NCBI RefSeq assembly: GCF_042887685.1
Contig: NZ_JBHVOS010000002.1
Coordinates: forward strand, 186,001-250,000
Source of the DNA: Oerskovia sp042887685
Lineage (GTDB): Bacteria > Actinomycetota > Actinomycetes > Actinomycetales > Cellulomonadaceae
DNA length: 64,000 nucleotides
Direction of reading: 5' to 3'
This document shows, piece by piece, positions 1 through 8,890 of the stretch. Below the pieces are notes generated by a model. That model did no database searches and had not been told where the DNA came from. It worked only from the letters and a program-made list of their open reading frames with translations. Position 1 is the stretch's first letter. Each line of letters opens with the position of its first letter. The position numbers were made by a program, and so were the translations under genes.

Positions 1-3000
1 GTGCATCGTGCGGCTGATCGCCTGCTCGCGCAGGACCGTGAGCAGCTCGCGCCGACCGCTCGCGAGGACCGGGTGGTCCAGCACGGTCACGTCGCCCACG
101 TGGCCGGCCGCGGCCTCACGCAGCCCGGGTGCCGAGCCCACGACGCGCACCCGCCCCGTGACCTCGCCCCGCGCCACGGCCGCGGCGAACGCCTCGTGGC
201 TCGCTGCCGACGGGCCGTCTGCACGGCTCACCACGACCGGCACCCCGGCCGTGCGTGCCGCCGACAGCACACGCTCGACCTCGGCCTCCGCGGCGTCAGC
301 ACCGACACGGACCGTCAGGACGTCGACCGGCCGGTACCGGAACACGTTCGACTCGACGTGCAGGCCCGACGGGTCGTGCTCGACGGCGAACTCGTGCGCC
401 CACCAGCGGGCGTCGTCGGCCCGGGCCCACGCGAGCCACGCCTCGGGCGAGGCCTCGCGCGCGGGGACGGCTCCGGCGTCGGGCACGCTGCCCGCGGCCG
501 GACCCGCACCGACCGCGTCGCTCCACGTGCCGAGCTCAGCCACGTAGTTGGGACCGCCCGCCTTGGCGCCCGGGCCCACGGCCGAGCGCTTCCAGCCGCC
601 GAACGACTGGCGCTGCACGATCGCGCCCGTGATGACGCGGTTGACGTAGGCGTTGCCGACCTGGACGCGGTCGAGCCAGGTGTCCACCTCGGTGTCGTCG
701 AGGCTGTGGATGCCGCCCGTGAGGCCGAACGAGACCGCGTTCTGCAGCTCGATCGCCTCGTCGAGCGTCGCGGCCGTCATGATCCCGAGCACCGGGCCGA
801 ACGCCTCGGTGAGGTGGAAGAACGAGCCGGGCGCGACGCCCGAGCGCAGGCCCGGGGTCCACAGGCGCCCTGCGGCGTCGAGGCGGCGCGGCGCGACGAG
901 CCACTGCTCGCCCGGTTCGAGCGTCGTCAGGGCGCGCAGCAGCTTGTCGCCGGGAGCCTCCGTGAGCGGGCCCATGGTCGTCGAGACGTCCGTGGCCGGG
1001 CCCACCGCGAGCGAACGGACCGCGTCGACGAGCTGGACCTGGAACCGGCGTCCGGTCTCGGTGCGCGGGTCACCGACCGAACCCACGAGGATCACGAGCG
1101 AGGCCGCGGAGCACTTCTGGCCCGCGTGCCCGAACGCCGAGCGCACGACGTCGGCCGCCGCGAGGTCGAGGTCCGCCGAGGGCGTCACGACGATCGCGTT
1201 CTTGCCCGAGGTCTCGGCGAGCACGTCCAGGTCGGGGCGCCACGACGCGAACATCTGCGCGGTCTCGATGGCCCCGGTGAGGATCACGCGGGCCACGCCC
1301 TCGTGCGTCACGAGGTGGCGGCCCAGGTCGCCGTCGGGCACGCGCGAGAGCTGCACGACGTCGCGCACGGCCTCGGCCGTCAGGCCGCTCCCCGCCGGCG
1401 CGTCCGCCACGGCGTCCGCGAGCCCCGCGCGGATCGCGTCGACCGCGACCTCGAGGCAGCGCGGCGTCGCGGGGGCGGGCTTCGCGATCACGGCCGAGCC
1501 GGCCGCGAGCGCCGCGACGATCCCGCCCACGGGGATCGCGACCGGGAAGTTCCACGGCGGGGTCACGAGGGTCACGCCGTCGGGTGTGAAGGTCGCGCCG
1601 GGGACCTGGTCGAGGGCCTCGGCGGACTGCGCGTAGTAGCTCGCGAAGTCGACGGCCTCGCTGACCTCGGGGTCGGCCTCGGCGACGGTCTTGCCGGGCT
1701 CGTGCACCATGGCGGTCACGAGGTCGGTGCGGGCCTCCTCGAGCCGGGCCGCCACGGCACGCAGCGCGCGGGCCCGGTCCGCGGGGGCGACCTGCGCCCA
1801 GGCCGCGGTGGCCCGGCCGGCGCGCGCGACGACGTCGTCCACCTCGTCCGTGCTGGTCACCACGGGCGACTGCGCGGGCACGAACCCGGAGTCCGGTCCG
1901 ACGATCCGCGCGGCCCAGGCGCGGTGGGCCGCGACGGCAGGGTCGGTGTCGGACGCGTTGCGGAACCCGGCCGCGGCCCTCCCGCCCTGCGCAGATCCGA
2001 CGACGTCTCGCGCCTGGCGACGCGGCGCCACGTCCGCGGCGGTGTACTGCGTCCCGAGCCGGACCGAGGCGCGGTAGGCGGCCTCCTGGCGGTCCATCGC
2101 GGTGTCCGAGGGGTGGTCCGACGGGTGGTCCGACGGCGCGAACATGGCGTGCAGGAAGTTCTGCTCGGCCGCGTTCTCCTCGAGGCGGCGGACCAGGTAG
2201 GAGATCGCGACGTCGAAGTCCTCGCGCGCCACGACCGGCGTGTAGAGGACCACGCGGCCCCCGTTCAGGGCGACCTCGGCCCGCACCGCCCGGGCCTCGC
2301 CCGGCGCCATGCCCTGCAGCATCTCGATGTCGAGCGCGTGGCTGACGCCGCGCGCCCGCGCGACGAGGATCGCGAGCGCGACGTGGAACAGGTTGTGGCT
2401 CGCGACCCCGATCCGCACGGCGTCGGTGCGGGGGGCGCGCAGCGCGTGGTCGACGAGGCGCACGTAGTTGGCGTCGACGTCGGGCTTGGTCGGGTAGGGC
2501 GCCTGCTCCCAGCCGTGGAGCTCGGCCTCGACCTTCTCCATCGCGAGGTTCGCGCCCTTGACGAGGCGCACCTTGACGGGCGCACCGCCCGCCGCGACGC
2601 GCTCGGTCGCGAACGCCGTGATGCCGTCGAGCGCGCCGAGCGCGTCGGGCAGGTACGCCTGGAGCACGATCCCGGCCTCGAGGCCGTGGAACTCCTCGCG
2701 CCCCAGGATCGCCTGGAAGACCTCGGTCGTCAGGGCCAGGTCGCGGTACTCCTCCATGTCGAGGTTGAGGAACACCCCGTGGTCGCGCGCGGCGCGGTAC
2801 AGCGGCAGGAGGCGCTCGACGACGCGGTCGCGCGAGCCCTCCAGGTCCCACGTGACGAGCTGCGACGCCACCGAGGACACCTTGACCGAGACGTAGTCGA
2901 CGTCGGGACGCTCGACGAGCGCGATGGTCCGTGCGAGGCGGGCCTGCGCCTCGTCCTCGCCGAGCACGGCCTCACCGAGAAGGTTGACGTTGAGCGCGTA

Positions 3001-3525
3001 CCCCTCGGCGCGAGTGCGCGCGAGGTGCTTGCCGAGCCCGGGGCCGGCGTCGGCGACGAGGTGCCCCACGAGCTGGCGCAGACGGATCCGCGCGGCGGGC
3101 ACGACGACCTTCGGCAGCACGGGGGCCATGCGTGCCCCCAGGCGCAGCAGCGCGGTGTCGACGGTGCCGAGGAAGCCCTTCGCCCCGCCCGCGAGGTCGC
3201 CCAGGAGGCCGAGCTCGTGCGCGGCGACCTGGACGTCCTGGGGGCGGGCGACGTTGTCGACGAAGCGCACCGCGAGCTCGAGGCCCGCGGGGTCGGACAC
3301 GAGGGCGCCGAGGCGCTCGGCGGTCCTGCGCTCGCTCACGCCCTCGGAGGCTGCGGCCGCGGTCGCGATCCAGCTGCGCGCGAGGCGGGCGGCGTCGTCG
3401 GTCAGCGCCTCGATCGGGGTGCCGGTGTGGACGTCGACGCTGGTCAGGGGCGAGGAGGCGCCGGCTCGTGACCGGTCGTCCGCGCGTGGCGCGCCCGCGG
3501 GGGCGCTCGAGTCGTGGCTGCTCAT
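1..3525 (-). CDS. putA: Bifunctional proline dehydrogenase / glutamate-semialdehyde dehydrogenase, 3' end cut by the window
   Basis: This enzyme oxidises proline to pyrroline-5-carboxylate with FAD and then to glutamate with NAD+. The reading frame is open from an ATG at 3525 to the window edge (1175 codons, no stop), so only a few C-terminal residues can be missing. The PRODH half carries the substrate/FAD motif RLVKGAN at residues 320-326. The aldehyde dehydrogenase half carries PWNFPVAIP, then GQKCSA with catalytic Cys805, then the LTEAFGPVLG region. AGGAGG sits almost against the start codon. The gene is divergent from a PAS-AraC regulator 53 bp away and close to glutamate dehydrogenase, so proline can pass through glutamate to 2-oxoglutarate. 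It lacks the N-terminal ribbon-helix-helix repressor domain of enterobacterial PutA, which suggests that the neighbouring regulator controls it. The call is very secure. Confidence 0.95.
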   Translation of the reverse strand, partial: MSSHDSSAPAGAPRADDRSRAGASSPLTSVDVHTGTPIEALTDDAARLARSWIATAAAASEGVSERRTAERLGALVSDPAGLELAVRFVDNVARPQDVQVAAHELGLLGDLAGGAKGFLGTVDTALLRLGARMAPVLPKVVVPAARIRLRQLVGHLVADAGPGLGKHLARTRAEGYALNVNLLGEAVLGEDEAQARLARTIALVERPDVDYVSVKVSSVASQLVTWDLEGSRDRVVERLLPLYRAARDHGVFLNLDMEEYRDLALTTEVFQAILGREEFHGLEAGIVLQAYLPDALGALDGITAFATERVAAGGAPVKVRLVKGANLAMEKVEAELHGWEQAPYPTKPDVDANYVRLVDHALRAPRTDAVRIGVASHNLFHVALAILVARARGVSHALDIEMLQGMAPGEARAVRAEVALNGGRVVLYTPVVAREDFDVAISYLVRRLEENAAEQNFLHAMFAPSDHPSDHPSDTAMDRQEAAYRASVRLGTQYTAADVAPRRQARDVVGSAQGGRAAAGFRNASDTDPAVAAHRAWAARIVGPDSGFVPAQSPVVTSTDEVDDVVARAGRATAAWAQVAPADRARALRAVAARLEEARTDLVTAMVHEPGKTVAEADPEVSEAVDFASYYAQSAEALDQVPGATFTPDGVTLVTPPWNFPVAIPVGGIVAALAAGSAVIAKPAPATPRCLEVAVDAIRAGLADAVADAPAGSGLTAEAVRDVVQLSRVPDGDLGRHLVTHEGVARVILTGAIETAQMFASWRPDLDVLAETSGKNAIVVTPSADLDLAAADVVRSAFGHAGQKCSAASLVILVGSVGDPRTETGRRFQVQLVDAVRSLAVGPATDVSTTMGPLTEAPGDKLLRALTTLEPGEQWLVAPRRLDAAGRLWTPGLRSGVAPGSFFHLTEAFGPVLGIMTAATLDEAIELQNAVSFGLTGGIHSLDDTEVDTWLDRVQVGNAYVNRVITGAIVQRQSFGGWKRSAVGPGAKAGGPNYVAELGTWSDAVGAGPAAGSVPDAGAVPAREASPEAWLAWARADDARWWAHEFAVEHDPSGLHVESNVFRYRPVDVLTVRVGADAAEAEVERVLSAARTAGVPVVVSRADGPSAASHEAFAAAVARGEVTGRVRVVGSAPGLREAAAGHVGDVTVLDHPVLASGRRELLTVLREQAISRTMH

Positions 3526-3562
3526 CCTCCTAGCGTGCCTCCGTTGCTGACGCTTCGTCTTG

Positions 3563-3568
3563 TACGAT
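3563..3568 (+). promoter_or_regulatory. Candidate -10 box of the AraC-type regulator gene
   Basis: TACGAT lies 10 bp before the ATG at 3579, so the transcript would be leaderless or nearly so. No good -35 is visible. The 53-bp gap must also hold the putA promoter on the other strand. Confidence 0.35.
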
Positions 3569-3578
3569 CCGGGCTGTC

Positions 3579-4346
3579 ATGGCATCGCTTCCGGACAAGT
3601 CCGCCCCACCACGCACCTGGCCCGAGGGCGAGGCGCTCCTGGCTGCCCTCAGCCCCGCGATGGTCGACCTCATGGACGAGCTCTCGTCGACCATGTTCTG
3701 CGCCAAGGACGTCACGGGCCGGTACGTGCTGGTCAACCGCGTCTTCGTGGCCCGCACGCACGAGCGCTCGCGCCGCGCGGTCCTCGGCCGGCGCGCCACC
3801 GACCTGTTCGTGCCGCAGCTCGCCGAGCGCTACGACCAGCAGGACGCCGAGGTCCTGAGGACGGGCCGCCCGCTGCGCAACGAGCTCGAGCTGATCCGTC
3901 GCCTGGGCGGCACGCCCGGCTGGTTCCTCACGTCCAAGCTCCCGGTGCACGACGGCGCAGGTCGCCTCGTCGGGCTCGTGTCGGTCTCGCAGGACCTGAG
4001 AGAGGACGACGCCGACGACGCCTCGATGGACTCGATGGCTCGGCTCGTGGCCGGGATCGAGGAGCGTCTGGGGCAGGCGCTCACGGTCGCGGACCTCGCG
4101 GCCCTCGCAGGGTGCACGCCCGCCGTGCTCGACCGGCGGGTGCGGCGCGTGTTCTCGCTCAGCCCGCGCCAGCTCGTGCTGCGCGCCCGGGTCGACCGCG
4201 CGGCCGAGCTGCTCGCGGGCACCGGCTCCCCCATCGCCGAGATCGCGGTCGTCACGGGCTTCTACGACCAGCCGGCGTTCACCCGGACCTTCGCGCGGCT
4301 GACGGGCGAGACGCCGTCGTCCTTCCGGCGGCGGGCGCGGCGGTAG
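3579..4346 (+). CDS. PAS-domain AraC-family transcriptional regulator
   Basis: This is a DNA-binding regulator of 255 aa. Residues ~20-145 form a PAS-type sensor (SSTMFCAKDVTGRYVLVN, then a C-terminal region ending LVGLVSVSQDL). Residues ~160-255 form an AraC/XylS double helix-turn-helix, recognisable from LTVADLAALAGCTPAVLDRR and the second helix pair ending FYDQPAFTRTFARLTGETPSSFRRR. The gene is divergent from putA with only 53 bp between them, the usual layout for a regulator of its neighbour. I infer that it senses a metabolite linked to proline oxidation or redox state and controls putA. The family assignment is firm. The target is inferred from position only. Confidence 0.85.
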   Translation: MASLPDKSAPPRTWPEGEALLAALSPAMVDLMDELSSTMFCAKDVTGRYVLVNRVFVARTHERSRRAVLGRRATDLFVPQLAERYDQQDAEVLRTGRPLRNELELIRRLGGTPGWFLTSKLPVHDGAGRLVGLVSVSQDLREDDADDASMDSMARLVAGIEERLGQALTVADLAALAGCTPAVLDRRVRRVFSLSPRQLVLRARVDRAAELLAGTGSPIAEIAVVTGFYDQPAFTRTFARLTGETPSSFRRRARR

Positions 4347-4412
4347 GAGCCGCTCACCCGCTTCCCCCTCCCCGCTCGCGCACCCGCCCGACCCGTGCCA
4401 AGACTGGGACCC

Positions 4413-5183
4413 ATGACCTCGATCCCCACCGCCGCCCTGCCCGGCGGCGACATCCCCCTGCTCGGCCTCGGCACGTGGCAGTCCGAGGGCGACGACTGCT
4501 ACCGCGCGGTGCGTCACGCGCTCGACGTCGGCTACCGGCACATCGACACCGCGACCATGTACGGCAACGAGGAGCAGGTGGGCCGTGCGCTCGCCGCGTC
4601 CGGGGTGCCGCGCAGCGACGTGTTCCTCACGACCAAGCTGCGCCCCGCCGACGTCGGCCGCGAGCACGAGACCCTCGCGCAGTCGCTGCGTCTGCTCGGC
4701 ACCGACTACCTGGACCTGTGGCTGATCCACTGGCCGCCGTCGGGCGAGGCCTCGCCGTGGGTGTGGGCCGAGATGCTGGCGGCGCGCAACGTCGGTCTCG
4801 TGCGGTCGGTCGGGGTGTCGAACTACTCGGTGGACCAGCTCGACGTCCTGTCCGAGCAGACGGGCGAGACGCCCGCGATCAACCAGATCCCGTGGGGCCC
4901 CGACGACTACGACGCCCGGGTCGTCGAGCAGCACTCGCAGCGCGGCGTGGTCCTCGAGGGGTACAGCCCGTTCAAGCGCACGAACCTCGACTCGCCCGCG
5001 CTGCGGGCCGTCGCGAAGGCTCACGGGGTGAGCACCGCGCAGGTCGTCGTGCGCTGGCACCTCGACCACGGCTTCGTCGTGATCCCGAAGTCGGTCACGG
5101 CCGCCCGGATCGAGGAGAACTTCGACGTCACGGGCTTCTCGCTGAGCCCCGACGAGCTCGCGAGCATCGACACGCTCGGGTGA
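4413..5183 (+). CDS. Aldo/keto reductase
   Basis: This is a soluble NADPH-dependent oxidoreductase of the AKR superfamily (256 aa from the ATG at 4413). The full catalytic tetrad is visible: Asp45, Tyr50 (in ATMYGNEEQVG), Lys75 and His106 (in LWLIHWP). The VVIPKSVTAARIEEN segment near the C-terminus is the NADP-binding signature of AKR5-like enzymes. A GTG at 4395 is in frame and would add six residues; I prefer the ATG because the conserved core starts right after it. The natural substrate cannot be read from sequence; 2,5-diketogluconate, methylglyoxal and other aldehydes are all possible in this group. It stands alone between the regulator and glutamate dehydrogenase. Confidence 0.9.
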   Translation: MTSIPTAALPGGDIPLLGLGTWQSEGDDCYRAVRHALDVGYRHIDTATMYGNEEQVGRALAASGVPRSDVFLTTKLRPADVGREHETLAQSLRLLGTDYLDLWLIHWPPSGEASPWVWAEMLAARNVGLVRSVGVSNYSVDQLDVLSEQTGETPAINQIPWGPDDYDARVVEQHSQRGVVLEGYSPFKRTNLDSPALRAVAKAHGVSTAQVVVRWHLDHGFVVIPKSVTAARIEENFDVTGFSLSPDELASIDTLG

Positions 5184-5285
5184 CGATCCGGCCGGCGACG
5201 TGAGACGGGCCCCCACCTGGCGGTACGTTGGACGGGCACGGTCCCTCACCTCGGGACCGGGAAACCCTCATCACCCGGAGGAAGA

Positions 5286-6599
5286 GTGACGACGACGTCA
5301 ACGCCGCCCACCAGCGGTTCCACCCAGGCCGAATCCACGGCCGAGCCCCCTCACCAGAAGGCCTCGGCCCTCGCGACGGCCCACAGCCAGCTCGCGAACG
5401 CGGTCGACATCCTCGGCTACGACCCGGGCCTGCACGAGATGCTCGCGACCCCGCGCCGCGAGGTCAACGTCTCGGTCCCGCTGCGTCGTGACAGCGGCGA
5501 GATCGTGCTGTTCCGCGGGTACCGCGTGCAGCACAACGTCTCGCGCGGGCCCGGCAAGGGCGGCCTGCGCTACCACCCGAGCGTCGACATCGACGAGGTG
5601 CGCGCCCTGGCCATGTGGATGACCTGGAAGTGTGCCGTCGTGGACCTGCCGTACGGCGGGGCCAAGGGCGGCGTGTCGATCGACCCGCGCCAGTACTCGC
5701 AGGCCGAGCTCGAGCGCGTGACCCGTCGGTACACGAGCGAGATCATGCCCGTGATCGGTCCAGAGCGGGACATCATGGCCCCCGACATGGGCACCAACGA
5801 GCAGACCATGGCGTGGGTCATGGACACCTACTCGGTCAACCAGGGCTACACGATCCCGGGCGTCGTGACGGGCAAGCCGATCCCCGTGGGCGGCTCGCTC
5901 GGGCGCACCACGGCGACGTCGCAGGGCGTGGTCCACACGACCAAGGCCGCGCTCGCGGAGGCGGGGCTCGAGGTCTCGGACGCGTCGGTCGCGGTCCAGG
6001 GCTTCGGCAAGGTGGGCTCGCACGCCGCCGCGATCCTCGCGGGCCAGGGTGCCCGCGTGGTCGCGGTGAGCGACCAGTACGGCGGTATCCACGACGAGGA
6101 CGGGCTCGACGTCGCCGCCCTGTTCCGGCACGTCGCCGAGACCGGGACGGTGGTCGGCTTCGAGGACGCCGAGGCGATCGACAACCACGCGCTGCTCGCG
6201 CTGCCCGTGGACGTCCTCATCCCGGCGGCGGTGGAGGGCGTGCTCGACGACGAGACGGCGCACACCGTCAAGGCCCGCTGGGTCGTCGAGGGAGCGAACG
6301 GCCCGACGACGGCCGCGGGCGACCGCATCCTCGCGAAGAACGGCGTGACCGTGGTGCCGGACATCCTCGCGAACGCGGGCGGCGTCGTCGTGTCCTACTT
6401 CGAGTGGGTCCAGGCGAACCAGGCGTACTGGTGGACCGAGCAGGAGATCGGCGAGAAGCTCGAGCACCGCATGCACGTGGCCTACCAGGGTGTGTCGTCG
6501 CTGGCTCGTCGCGAGGAGCTGAGCCTGCGCGACGCCGCGCTCGTCATCGGCATCCAGCGCACGGCGGAGGCGCACCAGATCCGGGGTCTCTACCCGTAG
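5286..6599 (+). CDS. Glutamate dehydrogenase (Glu/Leu/Phe/Val dehydrogenase family)
   Basis: This enzyme converts glutamate to 2-oxoglutarate and ammonia with NAD(P)+ (437 aa, hexameric type). The glutamate-binding and catalytic region reads GPGKGGLRYHP, then Lys115 in MTWKCAVVDLP and the catalytic lysine Lys127 in PYGGAKGG. The Rossmann fold follows, with GFGKVGSHAA, and the C-terminal WVVEGANGPTT and ILANAGGVVVSYFEWVQ segments are typical of catabolic glutamate dehydrogenases. The GTG start at 5286 has GGAGGA just upstream. It sits near putA, so the two together complete proline-to-2-oxoglutarate breakdown. Cofactor preference was not determined. A leucine or valine dehydrogenase is unlikely because those are shorter (~360 aa). 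Confidence 0.93.
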   Translation: MTTTSTPPTSGSTQAESTAEPPHQKASALATAHSQLANAVDILGYDPGLHEMLATPRREVNVSVPLRRDSGEIVLFRGYRVQHNVSRGPGKGGLRYHPSVDIDEVRALAMWMTWKCAVVDLPYGGAKGGVSIDPRQYSQAELERVTRRYTSEIMPVIGPERDIMAPDMGTNEQTMAWVMDTYSVNQGYTIPGVVTGKPIPVGGSLGRTTATSQGVVHTTKAALAEAGLEVSDASVAVQGFGKVGSHAAAILAGQGARVVAVSDQYGGIHDEDGLDVAALFRHVAETGTVVGFEDAEAIDNHALLALPVDVLIPAAVEGVLDDETAHTVKARWVVEGANGPTTAAGDRILAKNGVTVVPDILANAGGVVVSYFEWVQANQAYWWTEQEIGEKLEHRMHVAYQGVSSLARREELSLRDAALVIGIQRTAEAHQIRGLYP

Positions 6600-6618
6600 C
6601 GGTCTCGTTCGGCAGCGG

Positions 6619-6651
6619 CAGGGCGGTCCTCGCGAGGCGAGGGCCGCCCTG
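6619..6651. terminator. Hairpin between convergent gdh and tspO-like genes
   Basis: The 15-nt arms CAGGGCGGTCCTCGC and GCGAGGGCCGCCCTG pair at 14 of 15 positions (the other is G-U) around a 3-nt loop. It starts 20 bp after the glutamate dehydrogenase stop and can serve both convergent genes. There is no T-tract. Confidence 0.7.
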
Positions 6652-6710
6652 CGGTGCGTCCTGGCAGGGCCGTCGGGGGCGTCCACGCGGTGCGGCCCGA
6701 CGGCGCCGCG

Positions 6711-7547
6711 TCAGCCGCGTCGTGCGCGCAGCGTGGTCACGACGGGAGCCAGGAGCGCGATGCCTGCGGCGACGCCGGCCGCTACCGCGACGGTGCCGTC
6801 GAGCAGGGGGCCGTTCGCCCGGCCGGCGGCGATCCAGCCGAGCCCCCAGGCCATGGCCGCGCCGGTCGCGATCGCCACCACGGGCCGCCGGGCCGCGAAC
6901 AGGGCGTAGGCGACGGCCAGGACAGCTCCCGCCACGACGACCACGACCGCCCAGCCGGTCTCCCCGAGGCCCAGGTCGCCCACGCCCGCGTCGGTGAGCG
7001 CGGCGGCGACGTTCGCGAGCGTCGCGACGCTGGCCCAGCCCAGGTAGAGGCCGACCGTGCCGTCGAGGACCACGGCCTGGAGCGCGCTCGTGGGCGGCGT
7101 GCGGACGAGCCGGACGAGGATCACGGCGAGGACCGCGACGAGGGCGCCGATCACGACGACGCTGAGCGGCAGAACGCCCGTCTGGACCACGCCGATCCAG
7201 GCCGCGTTGAGCAGCATCGAGGCCAGGACCCACCACGACACGGCCCGCAGCCGGGGATCGGTGGCCTGGCGCGGGAGGGCCTGGTAGATCGCGAAGGCCG
7301 CGAGCCCCAGGTAGATCACCGACCAGATCGAGAACGCGGGGCCGTCGGGCGCGACGGGGGTCGCGTCGGCGGCCAGGGCTCCCCCGGCGGCGTCCTGGAT
7401 CGCCTGGCCGCCGAACGCTCCGGAGCCGAACGCCGCGCCGACGATCGCGACCGCCGCCCCGACGAGGACCGTGACCTGGCGGACCCGGTCGGCGGTCGTG
7501 GGGGCTGCGGCGGGCTGGGCAGAGGTGGTCGCTCGGGTGGTGCTCAT
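6711..7547 (-). CDS. TspO/MBR-like tryptophan-rich membrane protein
   Basis: This is a 278-aa integral membrane protein with about seven hydrophobic segments. The segment PDGPAFSIWSVIYLGLAAF, followed by paired polar turns and NAAWIGVVQTG, resembles the TspO/MBR (peripheral benzodiazepine receptor-like) signature. The protein is longer than the classical ~160-aa, five-helix TspO and matches the extended actinobacterial form. The start is the ATG at 7547; longer versions of the frame run through a low-complexity region and look spurious. TspO proteins bind porphyrins and steroids, and the haem genes chdC and cpfC lie just beyond the next small gene, so a tetrapyrrole link is possible but unproven. 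It is convergent with glutamate dehydrogenase. Confidence 0.6.
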   Translation of the reverse strand: MSTTRATTSAQPAAAPTTADRVRQVTVLVGAAVAIVGAAFGSGAFGGQAIQDAAGGALAADATPVAPDGPAFSIWSVIYLGLAAFAIYQALPRQATDPRLRAVSWWVLASMLLNAAWIGVVQTGVLPLSVVVIGALVAVLAVILVRLVRTPPTSALQAVVLDGTVGLYLGWASVATLANVAAALTDAGVGDLGLGETGWAVVVVVAGAVLAVAYALFAARRPVVAIATGAAMAWGLGWIAAGRANGPLLDGTVAVAAGVAAGIALLAPVVTTLRARRG

Positions 7548-7675
7548 GACCCCAGCATGCCAACGCTCAGCATGCTGAGCATCTTGTGGACGCCCCGCTG
7601 GCGCCGGACACCCTCGACCGGTTACGCTCCGGCGCCAGCAGATCGCCGCGACGCGGCCCGCCGTCGGAGAACCAC

Positions 7676-8012
<337 letters not shown>

Positions 8013-8029
<17 letters not shown>

Positions 8030-8075
8030 CTGTCGCGGATCGGGCGGATCGGCGACAGCTGCTCCGCACTCAGCG
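8013..8075. repeat. 63-bp palindromic element, subtype A (copy A1)
   Basis: The 24-nt arms (8013-8036 and 8052-8075) pair at 22 of 24 positions; the outer sequence is CGCCGAGTGCGGAGTA and the matching end is TGCTCCGCACTCAGCG. The centre also pairs, so nearly the whole element folds. It contains the stop codon of the small upstream ORF and lies 13 bp from the chdC stop, between convergent genes. It probably acts as a bidirectional terminator, though without a T-tract. It belongs to a dispersed family; see the other 63-bp elements in this window. Confidence 0.85.
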
Positions 8076-8088
8076 GCAGGTCACGAGG

Positions 8089-8823
8089 TCAGGACAGGGG
8101 CTGGCGTCCCGCCCACTCGATGAGCGTGGTCCGGGGACCGGTGAAGAACGGCGTCTCCTCGCGCACGTGGCGACGCGCCTCGGTCGCGCGCAGCTCGCGC
8201 ATCAGGTCGACGATGCGGTGCAGCTCCTGGGCCTCGAACGCCAGCAGCCACTCGTAGTCGCCGAGCGCGAACGACGCGACCGTGTTGGCGCGCACGTCCG
8301 GGTAGTCGCGTGCCGCCAGGCCGTGGTCGCGCAGCATGGTGCGGCGCTCGGCGTCGGGCAGGAGGTACCAGTCGTACGACCGCACGAACGGGTACACGCA
8401 CAGGTACGCCGACGGCTCCTCGTGCATGAGGAACGCCGGGACGTGACCGCGGTTGAACTCGGCCGGACGGTGCAGGGCTGCGTTCGACCAGACGGGCTCG
8501 AGGTGGCGCCCGAGCTCGCTGGCACGCAGGCGCTGGTAGGCGCCCTGGACGGATTCGATGGTCGGCCCGTGCCACCAGACCATGAGGTCGGCGTCGGAGC
8601 GGAGGCCGCCCAGGTCGTACCAGCCACGGACCACGAGGTCGCCCTCGACGGCCGCCGGGTCGTCGCCGCCGCCGACTGCCGCGAGCGCCGCCTCGACCAT
8701 CTCGGTGCGCTCGGCGGCGTCGGCCGGCAGGGACTCGGCCAGCGCGAAGACCGACCACATCGTGTAGCGGATCGAGTCGTTGATCTGCTCGTGGTCCACG
8801 GGGACGCGGTGCGCGTCGTTCAT
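8089..8823 (-). CDS. chdC: Coproheme decarboxylase (HemQ)
   Basis: This is the last enzyme of the coproporphyrin-dependent haem pathway. It uses H2O2 to remove two propionate carboxyls from coproheme and yield haem b. At 244 aa it has the chlorite-dismutase-like fold and actinobacterial size. The catalytic tyrosine is Tyr144 in CVYPFVRSYDWYLLP and the proximal haem ligand is His167 in LRDHGLAARDYP; their 23-residue spacing matches the Corynebacterium enzyme. The start is ATG 8823. It lies 67 bp downstream of the ferrochelatase gene on the same strand, so the pair catalyses consecutive steps (iron insertion, then decarboxylation) and is probably co-transcribed. Confidence 0.95.
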   Translation of the reverse strand: MNDAHRVPVDHEQINDSIRYTMWSVFALAESLPADAAERTEMVEAALAAVGGGDDPAAVEGDLVVRGWYDLGGLRSDADLMVWWHGPTIESVQGAYQRLRASELGRHLEPVWSNAALHRPAEFNRGHVPAFLMHEEPSAYLCVYPFVRSYDWYLLPDAERRTMLRDHGLAARDYPDVRANTVASFALGDYEWLLAFEAQELHRIVDLMRELRATEARRHVREETPFFTGPRTTLIEWAGRQPLS

Positions 8824-8890
8824 CGTCGTGCCTCTCTGGTGTGCGTGCTCCCGGTCCGTCGACGTCCCGGGAGTCGTGCGGGTCGGCGGG

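Noticed and set aside
1..3471. 1156-aa open frame on the plus strand opposite putA
   Set aside because: His/Arg/Val-rich composition without motifs; it is the antisense shadow of putA, whose minus-strand frame has all catalytic residues.
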